A stretch of DNA of 64,000 bases, from contig NZ_PKFN01000009.1 in assembly GCF_002933395.1 (NCBI RefSeq), forward strand, positions 358,130 to 422,129, read 5' to 3'. Below the pieces are notes generated by a model that worked only from the letters and a program-made list of their open reading frames with translations, had not been told where the DNA came from and did not search any database. Each line of letters begins with the position of its first letter. Positions within the stretch are counted from its first letter, which is position 1. Source of the stretch: Yoonia maritima (GTDB taxonomy: Bacteria > Pseudomonadota > Alphaproteobacteria > Rhodobacterales > Rhodobacteraceae). Position numbers and translations under genes: made by a program. This document shows, in pieces, positions 1 to 7,148 of this stretch.

Positions 1-136
1 TGTAAACCTGCCGCCTTACCAAAACAAATATCCCAGCCGTAAACGTCGATGCGGCGTAGACGCTTTGGCTAAACTGGCGTCCATGAAAGCGCTGTAGGGG
101 CGATTTAGCAAGAGGAAATACACCATGTTGCGCTGA

Positions 137-160
137 ATTTTTGACTTAATGGTCAAAAAT
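137..160. terminator. AT-rich perfect inverted repeat after the ArsR gene
   Basis: A 9-bp perfect inverted repeat (ATTTTTGAC, 6-nt loop, GTCAAAAAT) abuts the stop codon of the minus-strand ArsR-type gene. It may act as a weak terminator of that gene. It has no GC-rich stem, so a protein-binding palindrome is an alternative. Bases 1-136 hold nothing I recognise. Confidence 0.35.
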
Positions 161-486
161 TAGGCAATTTGACCGGGCTGCTCTTGGCGTTTGTCAGAAT
201 CATCTGGACGATGTTCCCATAAATGCCTTTGCCATGCGAGCCATCCTTGGGCTTCGATCAGGGGCGCATATTCGATATGGCAGGTCCGCACTCGACCTTT
301 TTTAACCGATTGCACAATGCCTGTTTTTTCGAGAACACCAAGATGCCGCATAAACGTTGGCAGCGCCATATCATGAGGCGCATGTAATTCACTTACGCTA
401 GCCGGACCGCAGACTAGCCGCTCGATCACGGCCCGACGCGTCGGATCGGACATGGCTGCGAAGAATGCGTTCAGTTGCTCTGTCAT
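160..486 (-). CDS. ArsR-family winged-helix transcriptional regulator
   Basis: This 108-aa protein is a small ArsR/SmtB-type DNA-binding regulator. A DPTRRAVIERL helix lies at residues 14-24, and the recognition-helix region ALPTFMRHLGVLEKTGIV at about 41-58, followed by a beta-wing with KKGRVRTC. The metal-sensing CxC motif of classical ArsR proteins is absent, so it probably belongs to the non-metal branch often found beside SRPBCC (AHSA1-like) proteins. The reading frame extends 66 codons further upstream, but homology begins at the internal ATG at 486, which I chose. The preceding Shine-Dalgarno is weak. No partner gene is adjacent, so the target is unknown. Confidence 0.8.
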   Translation of the reverse strand: MTEQLNAFFAAMSDPTRRAVIERLVCGPASVSELHAPHDMALPTFMRHLGVLEKTGIVQSVKKGRVRTCHIEYAPLIEAQGWLAWQRHLWEHRPDDSDKRQEQPGQIA

Positions 487-845
487 AGGAACGTCATATT
501 TCCGATTCCATGTACCCCCGTCAATGCATGTGGTGATACGTAGGCGATCTTTCGTCGCGCAATCACTGGAGTTTTCTAGAGTTGGTGTAATTCTCGCGCA
601 TCTGAAATTCGGATGTTTTAGCAGGTGTACTGCGCCAAAGTTGTGGCGGCCATTTGCGCGTAATGCGTTTGGATAACTGCGCATGGTCCAAGAGCGTTGA
701 TAGAGGTGATAATTGCCCGAGTGTTGGGGCAGTCAATTGTGAAATGGCGCAGAATAACGCGACATCCTGAAATCATGCTGACACAACGCTGTCAGTAGGG
801 GTATGGTTAAATATCTTCATCAACCCCAAACATAGGAGATGAGAG
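487..845. other. Intergenic region between divergent ArsR and VOC genes
   Basis: This 359-bp stretch separates two divergent genes. Apart from the inverted repeat at 778-795 and the AGGAGATGAGAG ribosome-binding site just before 846, I see no gene or RNA in it. Open frames here are overlaps with no homology I recognise. Confidence 0.5.
778..795. promoter_or_regulatory. Candidate operator upstream of the VOC-WYL pair
   Basis: CTGACACAACGCTGTCAG is an inverted repeat with two 6-bp perfect arms and a 6-bp spacer, about 50 bp before the start of the VOC gene. The downstream gene of the pair is a YafY/WYL regulator, so this is the natural candidate for its autoregulatory operator. It also resembles half of a Pho box by chance (CTGACAC), but the inverted arrangement argues against PhoB. 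Confidence 0.5.
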
Positions 846-1208
846 ATGACCAAACACGCAGTAGCATGGACAGAAATTCCCGTGACGGACATGGAAAAGT
901 CGGTCACGTTTTATAATGACGTCTTTGACTTTGGCATGACGATCGACAATTCCGGCCCTAATCCGATGGCGATGTTCGGCGCGACCGGAAACGTAATCGG
1001 TGGACATCTGTACCCCGGAAAACCGGCGGCTGACGGCGGAAATACCATTCACCTTTACGTACCTGACGGATTGGAGGCCACGATGAAACGCTGCGAAGCT
1101 GCAGGTGGCGAAATCGTAAGCCCTATCATTACGATTCCACCGGGGCGCTTTGCTTACGCCATAGATTTGGACGGCAATTCACTAGGCATATTCGAGGCCG
1201 CGTCCTAA
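846..1208 (+). CDS. VOC (glyoxalase/bleomycin-resistance) family protein
   Basis: This 120-aa protein is a single-chain vicinal-oxygen-chelate fold protein. The N-terminal WTEIPVTDMEKSVTFYNDVF segment (about 9-28) and the C-terminal GRFAYAIDLDGNSLGIFEA segment (about 98-118) are the two beta-alpha-beta-beta-beta modules. E117 is the likely C-terminal metal ligand. Such proteins range from glyoxalases to drug-binding proteins, and the substrate cannot be read from sequence. A strong AGGAGATGAGAG ribosome-binding site precedes the start. Its stop overlaps the start of the WYL regulator (TAATG), so the two are translationally coupled. Confidence 0.88.
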   Translation: MTKHAVAWTEIPVTDMEKSVTFYNDVFDFGMTIDNSGPNPMAMFGATGNVIGGHLYPGKPAADGGNTIHLYVPDGLEATMKRCEAAGGEIVSPIITIPPGRFAYAIDLDGNSLGIFEAAS

Positions 1209-1891
1209 TGCGCCGGGCCGACCGTCTTTTCCAGATACTTCAGTATCTCAGGGGCGGTCGGCTTATCACTGCTGCGCAGTTGGCCGAAAAGCTAGAGGTC
1301 ACACCGCGCACGATTTACCGCGATATTGCGCATTTGATCGGGTCGGGCGTGCCAATCGATGGTGAGGCAGGCGTTGGTTACCTAATGCGTGATGGTTATG
1401 ATCTGCCGCCGCTGATGTTCACCCAAGAAGAGATCGTCGCGCTCGTCGCTGGCGCTCGGATTTTGCAGAGCTGGGGCGGGACTAAAATGGCCGCCGCCGC
1501 CCAAGAAGCGCTGGTGAAAATCGACACCGTTCTACCCGATGACGCCCGGCAAAAGGTCGGACAAGTCAATGTGCATGCCGTGACAATGCCGTGGCACGGC
1601 GGCACGTGGCGGGATTATATCGACCAGTTCGAAGCTGCAGCCGAAGACCTGATCCGGTTTGATATCACCTATGAAGATGAGAAAGGTAACGAAAGCCAGC
1701 GGATCGTGCGCCCGCTTGGCGTTTGGTTCTGGGGGAGGGTTTGGACAGCCGTTTGCTGGTGCGAACTACGGAATGATTTTCGGATGTTCCGGCTGGACCG
1801 GATTATTCGCTTGGAAGAGGCCGGAGCCTTCCGCCCTCAAAAAGAGCAAACCCTAAAGCACTTCATGGATACAAAGGCCTACATGCACTAG
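1208..1891 (+). CDS. YafY-type HTH/WYL-domain transcriptional regulator
   Basis: This 227-aa regulator has an N-terminal DeoR-like winged helix (residues 1-60; RLFQILQYLRGG, then AAQLAEKLEVTPRTIYRDI) and a C-terminal WYL sensor domain. The core of that domain here reads GVWFWGRVWTAVCWCELRNDFRMFRLDRI, so the W-Y-L triad is degenerate. WYL domains bind nucleotides or other ligands. The ATG overlaps the stop of the VOC gene, which is probably its regulated partner. A nearby inverted repeat at 778-795 is the likely operator. A second regulator of this family is encoded at 37151-37921. Confidence 0.88.
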   Translation: MRRADRLFQILQYLRGGRLITAAQLAEKLEVTPRTIYRDIAHLIGSGVPIDGEAGVGYLMRDGYDLPPLMFTQEEIVALVAGARILQSWGGTKMAAAAQEALVKIDTVLPDDARQKVGQVNVHAVTMPWHGGTWRDYIDQFEAAAEDLIRFDITYEDEKGNESQRIVRPLGVWFWGRVWTAVCWCELRNDFRMFRLDRIIRLEEAGAFRPQKEQTLKHFMDTKAYMH

Positions 1892-1934
1892 ATGCATATC
1901 AGGGTAGGTAAGCACACCACCCTGATATTATGTC

Positions 1935-4079
1935 CTACTTTGAAAGGCTTTGCGCCAATCGCATCAACTGCACCGCTTCGGTCCGATAGCCGAAATCGTC
2001 GGTCCCGCGGTTTTCATTGGCCAGTGCAATTGCATCGTCATAGCCCCAGTCACCTAGGTAGCTGTCATCGCGCAGTAGCTGTCCGAAACCTGCAATCGCC
2101 GCCGCGAAATTGGCTTCGGTTTCGGGGGTGCTTTGCCCAATAATCGGCGTTTCGATTAGTTCGCTGATATCCTCACCCGGTGCTTTATAGCGCAGTTTGA
2201 CAAAGCCGATCTCGTCCGATGTGGCAGCCACCGTGTTCGGCGCATAGCGGAGCGGGTCGCTTAGCTGCGCAGGGCTGCCCACTGGGGTGATTTCATAGAT
2301 CGCCGTCACCGCATGCCCGGCCCCCAGTTCACCCGCATCGACCTTGTCATTGTTGAAGTCTTCGCGGTTCAATGCGCGGGTTTCATAGCCGATCAATCGG
2401 TATTCCGCGACTTGGGCTGGGTTGAATTCGACCTGTACTTTGACGTCGCCCGCGATAGGAAATAGTGCGCCAGAAAGCTGATCGACAAGCACCTTTTGGG
2501 CCTCGGACAAAGTGTCGATATAGGCAGCGGTTCCGTTGCCGTTTTGCGCAAGCGCCTGCATCGTCGCGTCGTCCAGATTGCCACGACCAAAGCCCAAAAC
2601 AGACAAGTAGGTGCCAGTATCACGCTTGTCGGCGATAAAGTCTTTCAGCGCATTGGGGTTGTTAATCCCGACGTTGAAATCCCCATCAGTGGCAAGGATC
2701 ACACGGCTGACTTCACCATCAGAAGCCATCGCGTCAGCAACAGCGTAAGCCTGCTCTAGCCCGCCTTGGCCGTTAGTCGGTCCACCTGCGCCTAAGGATT
2801 GGATCGCATGCAAGATCGTTGCGCGATCAGAGGCCACAGTCGGGGCCAACACCTGACCCGCGCTGCCCGCATATTCTACAATCGCGACCTCATCTTCCGG
2901 GCGCAGTTGATCCAGCATTAACCGGAACGACTGTTTTAACAGCGGTAGCTTGTCAGGGCTGCCCATTGATCCCGATGTGTCGATCAAAAACACAAGGTTC
3001 AGGGGGGGGCGGTTTTCAAAGGCAGGCATTTGCCCTTGCAAGGCGATGTGTACCAATTGGGTATCCGCGTTCCACGGTGTTTCAAAACTGGACACGGTGC
3101 TGCGAAAAGGGGCATCGCCCGCGTCAGGGGCTGGGTAGTCATATGGGAAATAGTTAATTAATTCCTCAATACGGACAGCGTTTGCAGGCGGCAACTGGCC
3201 GCGCGACAAGGACGACCGAACAACTGAATAGGCCGCTGTATCGACGTCGATTGAGAACGTTGAAACGGGTTCTTCTGAGGTGACTTTCAGTGGGTTCGCT
3301 GCTGCGTTGGCATAGGTCTCGGTGTTTGATTGGGTTGCAACGGTGCTTTGGTCAGGGGCAACGCGGTCGCCGACTGAGAGCGTTGACAGCGCTTGGGGTC
3401 GCGGCTGTGCGATCTCGGCCTCCTCGACGGTTTCCATTGGCGCCGTCGTGTATAGCTGAGCACTATCACGGCTAGTATCGGCCGGGCTAGGCACCGTTTG
3501 TGATGCTTCGGGACGATCTAATGAACGTAGCGCTGTTGCTGGCGCAGTGGGCATTGGCAGTGCAGTTTCTGCCGCCATCGTCGCAGTCTCTTCTGTGGCG
3601 GTTCCATCGAAAGCAAATGCCTTGGGCGCCGGTGAATGGTCGCTTTCGACGGTTGGTGCAGGGGGGCTAATAGCGTCGAGAATGTTGATATCTTCAGCGA
3701 TCCGCAGTTCTGGGTTTTCAGATGCGCGTGTATCATCCGCTACCGGTGCCTCTGTCAATTTCGTTAGCACCGGGTCCGTCGCAGTTGGCGGCGCTAGCAG
3801 GCTTTGGCCTTGCGGGGTCAGAAACAAAAATCCGCAAGCGACAAGCGCGGTGGTTGTTCCAAGCGCGGCCTTGGATGTTAGTGCATTCAGCATGGTCATT
3901 ACTCCTGTCCAAAGGGCGTTACGCCCGGTTGCAGGAGTGGGACGCGGCTGTTCGCGTGATCCTTGGAGGTCGTCGAAGTTTTTGCGGGCAAGCGCGATGT
4001 TATCCGCGCGGCGTGTTTCATCTGCGCGCGGCGTGGCCTGATCCATCAGGGACTTGAGGTCGTCGAGATCGTCGTTCAT
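1935..4079 (-). CDS. Membrane-anchored von Willebrand factor A domain protein (YfbK-like)
   Basis: This 714-aa protein starts with about 60 cytoplasmic, charged residues. A hydrophobic segment at about 71-88 follows, then a long Pro/Thr/Ala-rich linker to about 260, a vWA-associated N-terminal domain (about 272-345) and a vWA domain. The metal-ion-dependent adhesion site is intact: DTSGS at 367-371, T435 in GGPTNG and D465 in ATDGDFN. The tail (about 530-700) matches the DUF3520 region seen in YfbK-like proteins. It is expected to be a bitopic inner-membrane protein with a periplasmic vWA domain. Its start overlaps the stop of the ECF sigma gene, and the short cytoplasmic N-terminus could act as an anti-sigma peptide. 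That last point is inference. Confidence 0.85.
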   Translation of the reverse strand: MNDDLDDLKSLMDQATPRADETRRADNIALARKNFDDLQGSREQPRPTPATGRNALWTGVMTMLNALTSKAALGTTTALVACGFLFLTPQGQSLLAPPTATDPVLTKLTEAPVADDTRASENPELRIAEDINILDAISPPAPTVESDHSPAPKAFAFDGTATEETATMAAETALPMPTAPATALRSLDRPEASQTVPSPADTSRDSAQLYTTAPMETVEEAEIAQPRPQALSTLSVGDRVAPDQSTVATQSNTETYANAAANPLKVTSEEPVSTFSIDVDTAAYSVVRSSLSRGQLPPANAVRIEELINYFPYDYPAPDAGDAPFRSTVSSFETPWNADTQLVHIALQGQMPAFENRPPLNLVFLIDTSGSMGSPDKLPLLKQSFRLMLDQLRPEDEVAIVEYAGSAGQVLAPTVASDRATILHAIQSLGAGGPTNGQGGLEQAYAVADAMASDGEVSRVILATDGDFNVGINNPNALKDFIADKRDTGTYLSVLGFGRGNLDDATMQALAQNGNGTAAYIDTLSEAQKVLVDQLSGALFPIAGDVKVQVEFNPAQVAEYRLIGYETRALNREDFNNDKVDAGELGAGHAVTAIYEITPVGSPAQLSDPLRYAPNTVAATSDEIGFVKLRYKAPGEDISELIETPIIGQSTPETEANFAAAIAGFGQLLRDDSYLGDWGYDDAIALANENRGTDDFGYRTEAVQLMRLAQSLSK

Positions 4080-4618
4080 TCTGCGGCCTCCTTTTCTTTG
4101 ATCGCGCGCAGGGCTTTTTTGGCTTCGGATATCCGCCAGCTGATGGTGCCTTCGGATACCCCAAGGATGTCAGCGGCTTGTGCATGGGTCATATCATCAA
4201 GAACAAGCGCGAGCGTATCGCGTAGGTCGTCGGTCAGCTGGTTCATCGCGGCCGTCAGCCAGTCCAGTGCTTCGGTCGTTTCTGTTTGTTCGGCCTTGCG
4301 CGCGATTTCCCAATCGCCCCAGCCAGATGTTGCCTTGGTGTACGTCGCGCGTTTTCGGCGACGATCATGCGCTGCGTTTACGGCAACTCGGTATAGCCAT
4401 GTCGTCACTTTGGCGCGGCGTTGGTAGCTGCCCAATTTGGCGGGCAGGGCGGCGCAAATATCTTGTGTTAGGTCTTCGGCCTCGGCCCGTTGACCGGTTA
4501 ATCGAAAGCAGAACGCGAACAGCCTATCGTAATGACGATCAAGCAAGTTGGCAAAGGCCGCCCCGTCGCCATTTGCGGCTGCTGCCGCGAGGTCTTCGTC
4601 ACTGGTTTTCATACGCAT
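4076..4618 (-). CDS. ECF-type RNA polymerase sigma factor
   Basis: This protein of about 180 aa has sigma-70 region 2 (HYDRLFAFCFRLTGQRAEAEDLTQDI, residues about 28-53, running on to TTWLYRVAVNAAHDRRRK) and region 4 (about 125-165, including AADILGVSEGTISWRISEAKKAL). Regions 1 and 3 are absent, as in ECF factors. The frame is open upstream, but homology starts at the ATG at 4618 or the one at 4612. No good Shine-Dalgarno precedes either. It overlaps the vWA gene by 4 bp, and no conventional anti-sigma gene is adjacent. Confidence 0.88.
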   Translation of the reverse strand: MRMKTSDEDLAAAAANGDGAAFANLLDRHYDRLFAFCFRLTGQRAEAEDLTQDICAALPAKLGSYQRRAKVTTWLYRVAVNAAHDRRRKRATYTKATSGWGDWEIARKAEQTETTEALDWLTAAMNQLTDDLRDTLALVLDDMTHAQAADILGVSEGTISWRISEAKKALRAIKEKEAAE

Positions 4619-4843
4619 CACGGTGGTTGGACGTTGCAGAATGGTCAATCCTTGGCAGCACTTGGAAATAATTTGTTTGTGAGGTGTGATAAAGGTGTGG
4701 CGAATAGTAATCTTACCGCGAATTCTGGGTATCATCATTGAACCCATTGATCATCATGTCGCAGAATTGGGCTTCTATCATCCAGTAACGCGAAGGCCCA
4801 TGATCAGCAATGTCCTCGGACTTTGGGGGTGTTGCAGAAATAC

Positions 4844-4872
4844 TTGCAATAGCCGAGCTTATTTCGTATATT
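4844..4872 (+). promoter_or_regulatory. Candidate sigma-70 promoter of the GbsR-type gene
   Basis: TTGCAA (4844-4849) and TATATT (4867-4872) are spaced by 17 bp. The ATG at 4879 lies 6 nt after the -10, so the transcript would begin at or next to the start codon. This agrees with the absence of a Shine-Dalgarno there. Confidence 0.5.
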
Positions 4873-4889
4873 TCTGCTATGACAGAAAT
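4870..4889. promoter_or_regulatory. Candidate autoregulatory operator over the GbsR start codon
   Basis: ATTTCTG (4870-4876) and CAGAAAT (4883-4889) form a perfect 7-bp inverted repeat around the ATG and overlap the end of the -10 element. A further CAGAAAT-like copy sits in a second palindrome, TTGCA/TGCAA, at 4832-4849. The placement fits repression of its own gene by the encoded MarR/GbsR-like protein. Confidence 0.45.
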
Positions 4890-5439
4890 TACACAAATAA
4901 AGCGACCGGAGGCAGTTGATCAATTCATCCTTTATTGGGGTGATATGGGCAGCCAGTGGGGCGTTAATCGGTCAGTCGCGCAGATACATGCATTATTGTA
5001 TCTTGCGACCAAGCCAATGAATGCAGAGCAGATTTCTGAGGCGTTGGGAATTGCGCGATCTAACGTCTCGAACTCGCTTAAGGAACTGGTCGCGTGGCGT
5101 TTGATCCGACGCGTTCCGATAGCAGGTGACCGTCGCGAACATTTTGAAGCCGAGGTGGATGTATGGGAGATGGCGATGCGGATCGCGCAGGGCCGTCGTG
5201 AGCGCGAGATTGATCCTGCGGTTTCCGCGATTGATCAATGTGTCGCACGAGCAGATGTCGACGGTGATGTTGATCCGGTCGCACTGCAGCGCTTGCTGGA
5301 CATGCAGAATTTCCTGTCCACGACGACGCGTTGGTATGACCAGATGCTGGGTGTTCCCAAAGCACAGCTAGTCAGGCTGATGGGGCTTGGGGACAAGGTA
5401 ATTAAGCTGCTCAAATTTGCGGGCGGCAAAGGAAAATAA
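4879..5439 (+). CDS. GbsR/MarR-type transcriptional regulator
   Basis: This 186-aa regulator is an HTH protein of the GbsR branch. A winged helix covers about 25-85 (QIHALLYLATKPMNAEQISEAL, then ARSNVSNSLKELVAWRLI) and a helical C-terminal half probably mediates dimerisation. I chose the ATG at 4879 over the upstream in-frame ATG at 4810. Homology begins at MTEITQIKRPEAV, and a promoter ends 6 nt before it. The gene is followed after 40 nt by a DUF4166 gene, probably in one transcript. GbsR proteins in Bacillus sense choline, but that role cannot be assumed here. Confidence 0.85.
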   Translation: MTEITQIKRPEAVDQFILYWGDMGSQWGVNRSVAQIHALLYLATKPMNAEQISEALGIARSNVSNSLKELVAWRLIRRVPIAGDRREHFEAEVDVWEMAMRIAQGRREREIDPAVSAIDQCVARADVDGDVDPVALQRLLDMQNFLSTTTRWYDQMLGVPKAQLVRLMGLGDKVIKLLKFAGGKGK

Positions 5440-5479
5440 CCCACCAAAGATAGGTGGGATGATGCGTTAGGAACGCGCG

Positions 5480-6148
5480 ATGCAGCTAGTTCAATATGTC
5501 GAAAATGCTCCTCCACCGCCGCTGCCGGTTGATCCCCCACTCGCCGATGACAGATTTCGAAACTTGCTGGGACCGCAGGCTTGGGCGTTATTACCCGCTG
5601 CCATTCGTAAACGATTTGGAAAGCGGCTCAAGGGCGGGGATAGTGTTGCATACCAAGGTGTTGTGACTGCTATGCGGATGAACTGGGTTGGCTGGATTTT
5701 GGCGCATGCCGCCCGGCTGGTTGGCGCGCCGTTTCCGTTTGACCGCAGTTCTTTGCACCAGCCTGCTGTTGTCATCGTGACCGAGGACCGCGTGACTGAC
5801 GGGCAATTCTGGATAAGGCAGTATGGCCGTGGACGTGGCTTTCCGCAGGTTGTTCATAGTTCTAAACGGTTTGCGGGCCCAACTGGCTTAGAAGAATACA
5901 TCGGCTATGGTGTCGGTATGGCCTTGCAAGTTGAGGCAACTAACCAAGCGCTGCTATTCAAGAGTGACCATTTCTTTGTCCAGATCGCGGGCCGCAGGTT
6001 GCGTTTGCCGCAGGTTCTAAGCCCGGGAAGGGTCGTCGTTGGCCACCACGATATGGGGGCGGCAAGTTTTCGGTTTTCCTTAGAGGTGACACACCGGTTG
6101 TTCGGGTGCATGTTGCAGCAAGACGCGATTTTTCGCGACGCTGATTAG
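5480..6148 (+). CDS. DUF4166 domain-containing protein
   Basis: This 222-aa protein has no signal peptide. It carries features I associate with DUF4166: LLGPQAWALLPAAIRKRFGKR near residues 30-50, GAPFPF near 80-90, and a C-terminal FSLEVTHRLFGCMLQQDAIF motif. In other bacteria the domain occurs alone or fused to saccharopine-dehydrogenase-like or NAD-binding domains, and its biochemical role is not known to me. It follows the GbsR-type gene on the same strand and is followed 21 nt later by a LysR gene. Confidence 0.7.
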   Translation: MQLVQYVENAPPPPLPVDPPLADDRFRNLLGPQAWALLPAAIRKRFGKRLKGGDSVAYQGVVTAMRMNWVGWILAHAARLVGAPFPFDRSSLHQPAVVIVTEDRVTDGQFWIRQYGRGRGFPQVVHSSKRFAGPTGLEEYIGYGVGMALQVEATNQALLFKSDHFFVQIAGRRLRLPQVLSPGRVVVGHHDMGAASFRFSLEVTHRLFGCMLQQDAIFRDAD

Positions 6149-6169
6149 CCCTGAAACCGGAGCCCGAAA

Positions 6170-7084
6170 TTGCGCCTGAACCTTAAGCAGCTGGAAGCCT
6201 TTGTTTGGGTTGCTGATATGCAAAGCTTTCGCCGCGCGGCAGAGCGGCTGAATACAACGCAGCCGAATATTTCTGCGCGCATTGCGGGCCTTGAGGGTGC
6301 GTTAAATACGCAATTGATGACCCGCGATGCCGGGTCGGTACGTTTGACCCGTAAAGGGCAGGAATTGCTTTCGCACGCTCGCAGGGTTCTGGATGCGACG
6401 GAGGCGTTGGTTGTTGCGGCTGATCAAAAGGGGCTGTTGTCGGGGACCTTGCGCCTTGGGGTGACTGAAATGATCGTTCACACGTGGTTGCGTGACTATT
6501 TGCGTGCACTCAAAGACGACTATCCAAACTTAGTGGTTGAGCTAACTGTCGATCTGTCGGTGAACCTTGAAAAGGGCTTGGCGGAACGGACGCTTGATCT
6601 TGCCCTGCAAAATGGGCCGTTCAGCCGAATGTCGAGCGGTGAGATCACGCTAGGGTCATACGACATGGTCTGGGTGGCCGCACCTGAGATTGCACCGGGT
6701 GGGATCGCCACCGCCGAAGATTTGGCACAGCATCCAATCCTGACGCACGCGCGAAATACTCGGTTATTCGATGAGGTTTCTGCCCATTTTGCTATGCGAC
6801 GTGATTTGGATGTGCGGTTGGTGCCGTCCAGTAACCTTGCCGCCTGTTTGCACATGACGCTGGATGGTATGGGGATTGCGACGCTGCCTAGGGCAATGGT
6901 TTCGGGTGAACTAGCGCGGGGTGCCTTATGCGAAATCCAGTACGATTGGTCGCCGGCACCGCTTGATTTTTATGCACGATACGATGCGGAACGGGCGGCA
7001 CATTCTGTTGTGACTTGTGCTGAAGCTGCGGTTCGTGTCGCGCAGCAATATGATCATAAAAATTTATTATATGTATCCAATTAA
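6170..7084 (+). CDS. LysR-family transcriptional regulator
   Basis: This 304-aa LysR-type regulator has an N-terminal winged helix (LKQLEAFVWVADMQSFRRAAERLNTTQPNISARI split over residues 4-37) and a periplasmic-binding-protein-like effector domain from about residue 90. The start is a TTG at 6170, because homology begins immediately there and a CCGGAG ribosome-binding site lies about 10 nt upstream. No closer ATG fits. It lies 64 nt upstream of the HyuA gene on the same strand, so it may regulate that operon or be transcribed with it. LysR genes are usually divergent from their targets, so the link is tentative. Confidence 0.9.
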   Translation: MRLNLKQLEAFVWVADMQSFRRAAERLNTTQPNISARIAGLEGALNTQLMTRDAGSVRLTRKGQELLSHARRVLDATEALVVAADQKGLLSGTLRLGVTEMIVHTWLRDYLRALKDDYPNLVVELTVDLSVNLEKGLAERTLDLALQNGPFSRMSSGEITLGSYDMVWVAAPEIAPGGIATAEDLAQHPILTHARNTRLFDEVSAHFAMRRDLDVRLVPSSNLAACLHMTLDGMGIATLPRAMVSGELARGALCEIQYDWSPAPLDFYARYDAERAAHSVVTCAEAAVRVAQQYDHKNLLYVSN

Positions 7085-7148
7085 ACAATTTGTGATGATG
7101 GGTTGCGCGGCCTAACCTTTCCTTGTGAACAGCTTGGGGACCGCGTTT

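Noticed and set aside
778..795. Pho box before the VOC gene
   Set aside because: The CTGACAC half-site is present, but the second half is inverted rather than a direct repeat with an 11-bp period.
3547..4041. 164-codon plus-strand ORF opposite the vWA gene
   Set aside because: It lies entirely inside the linker and N-terminal coding region of the vWA protein. It is low complexity and without recognisable domains.
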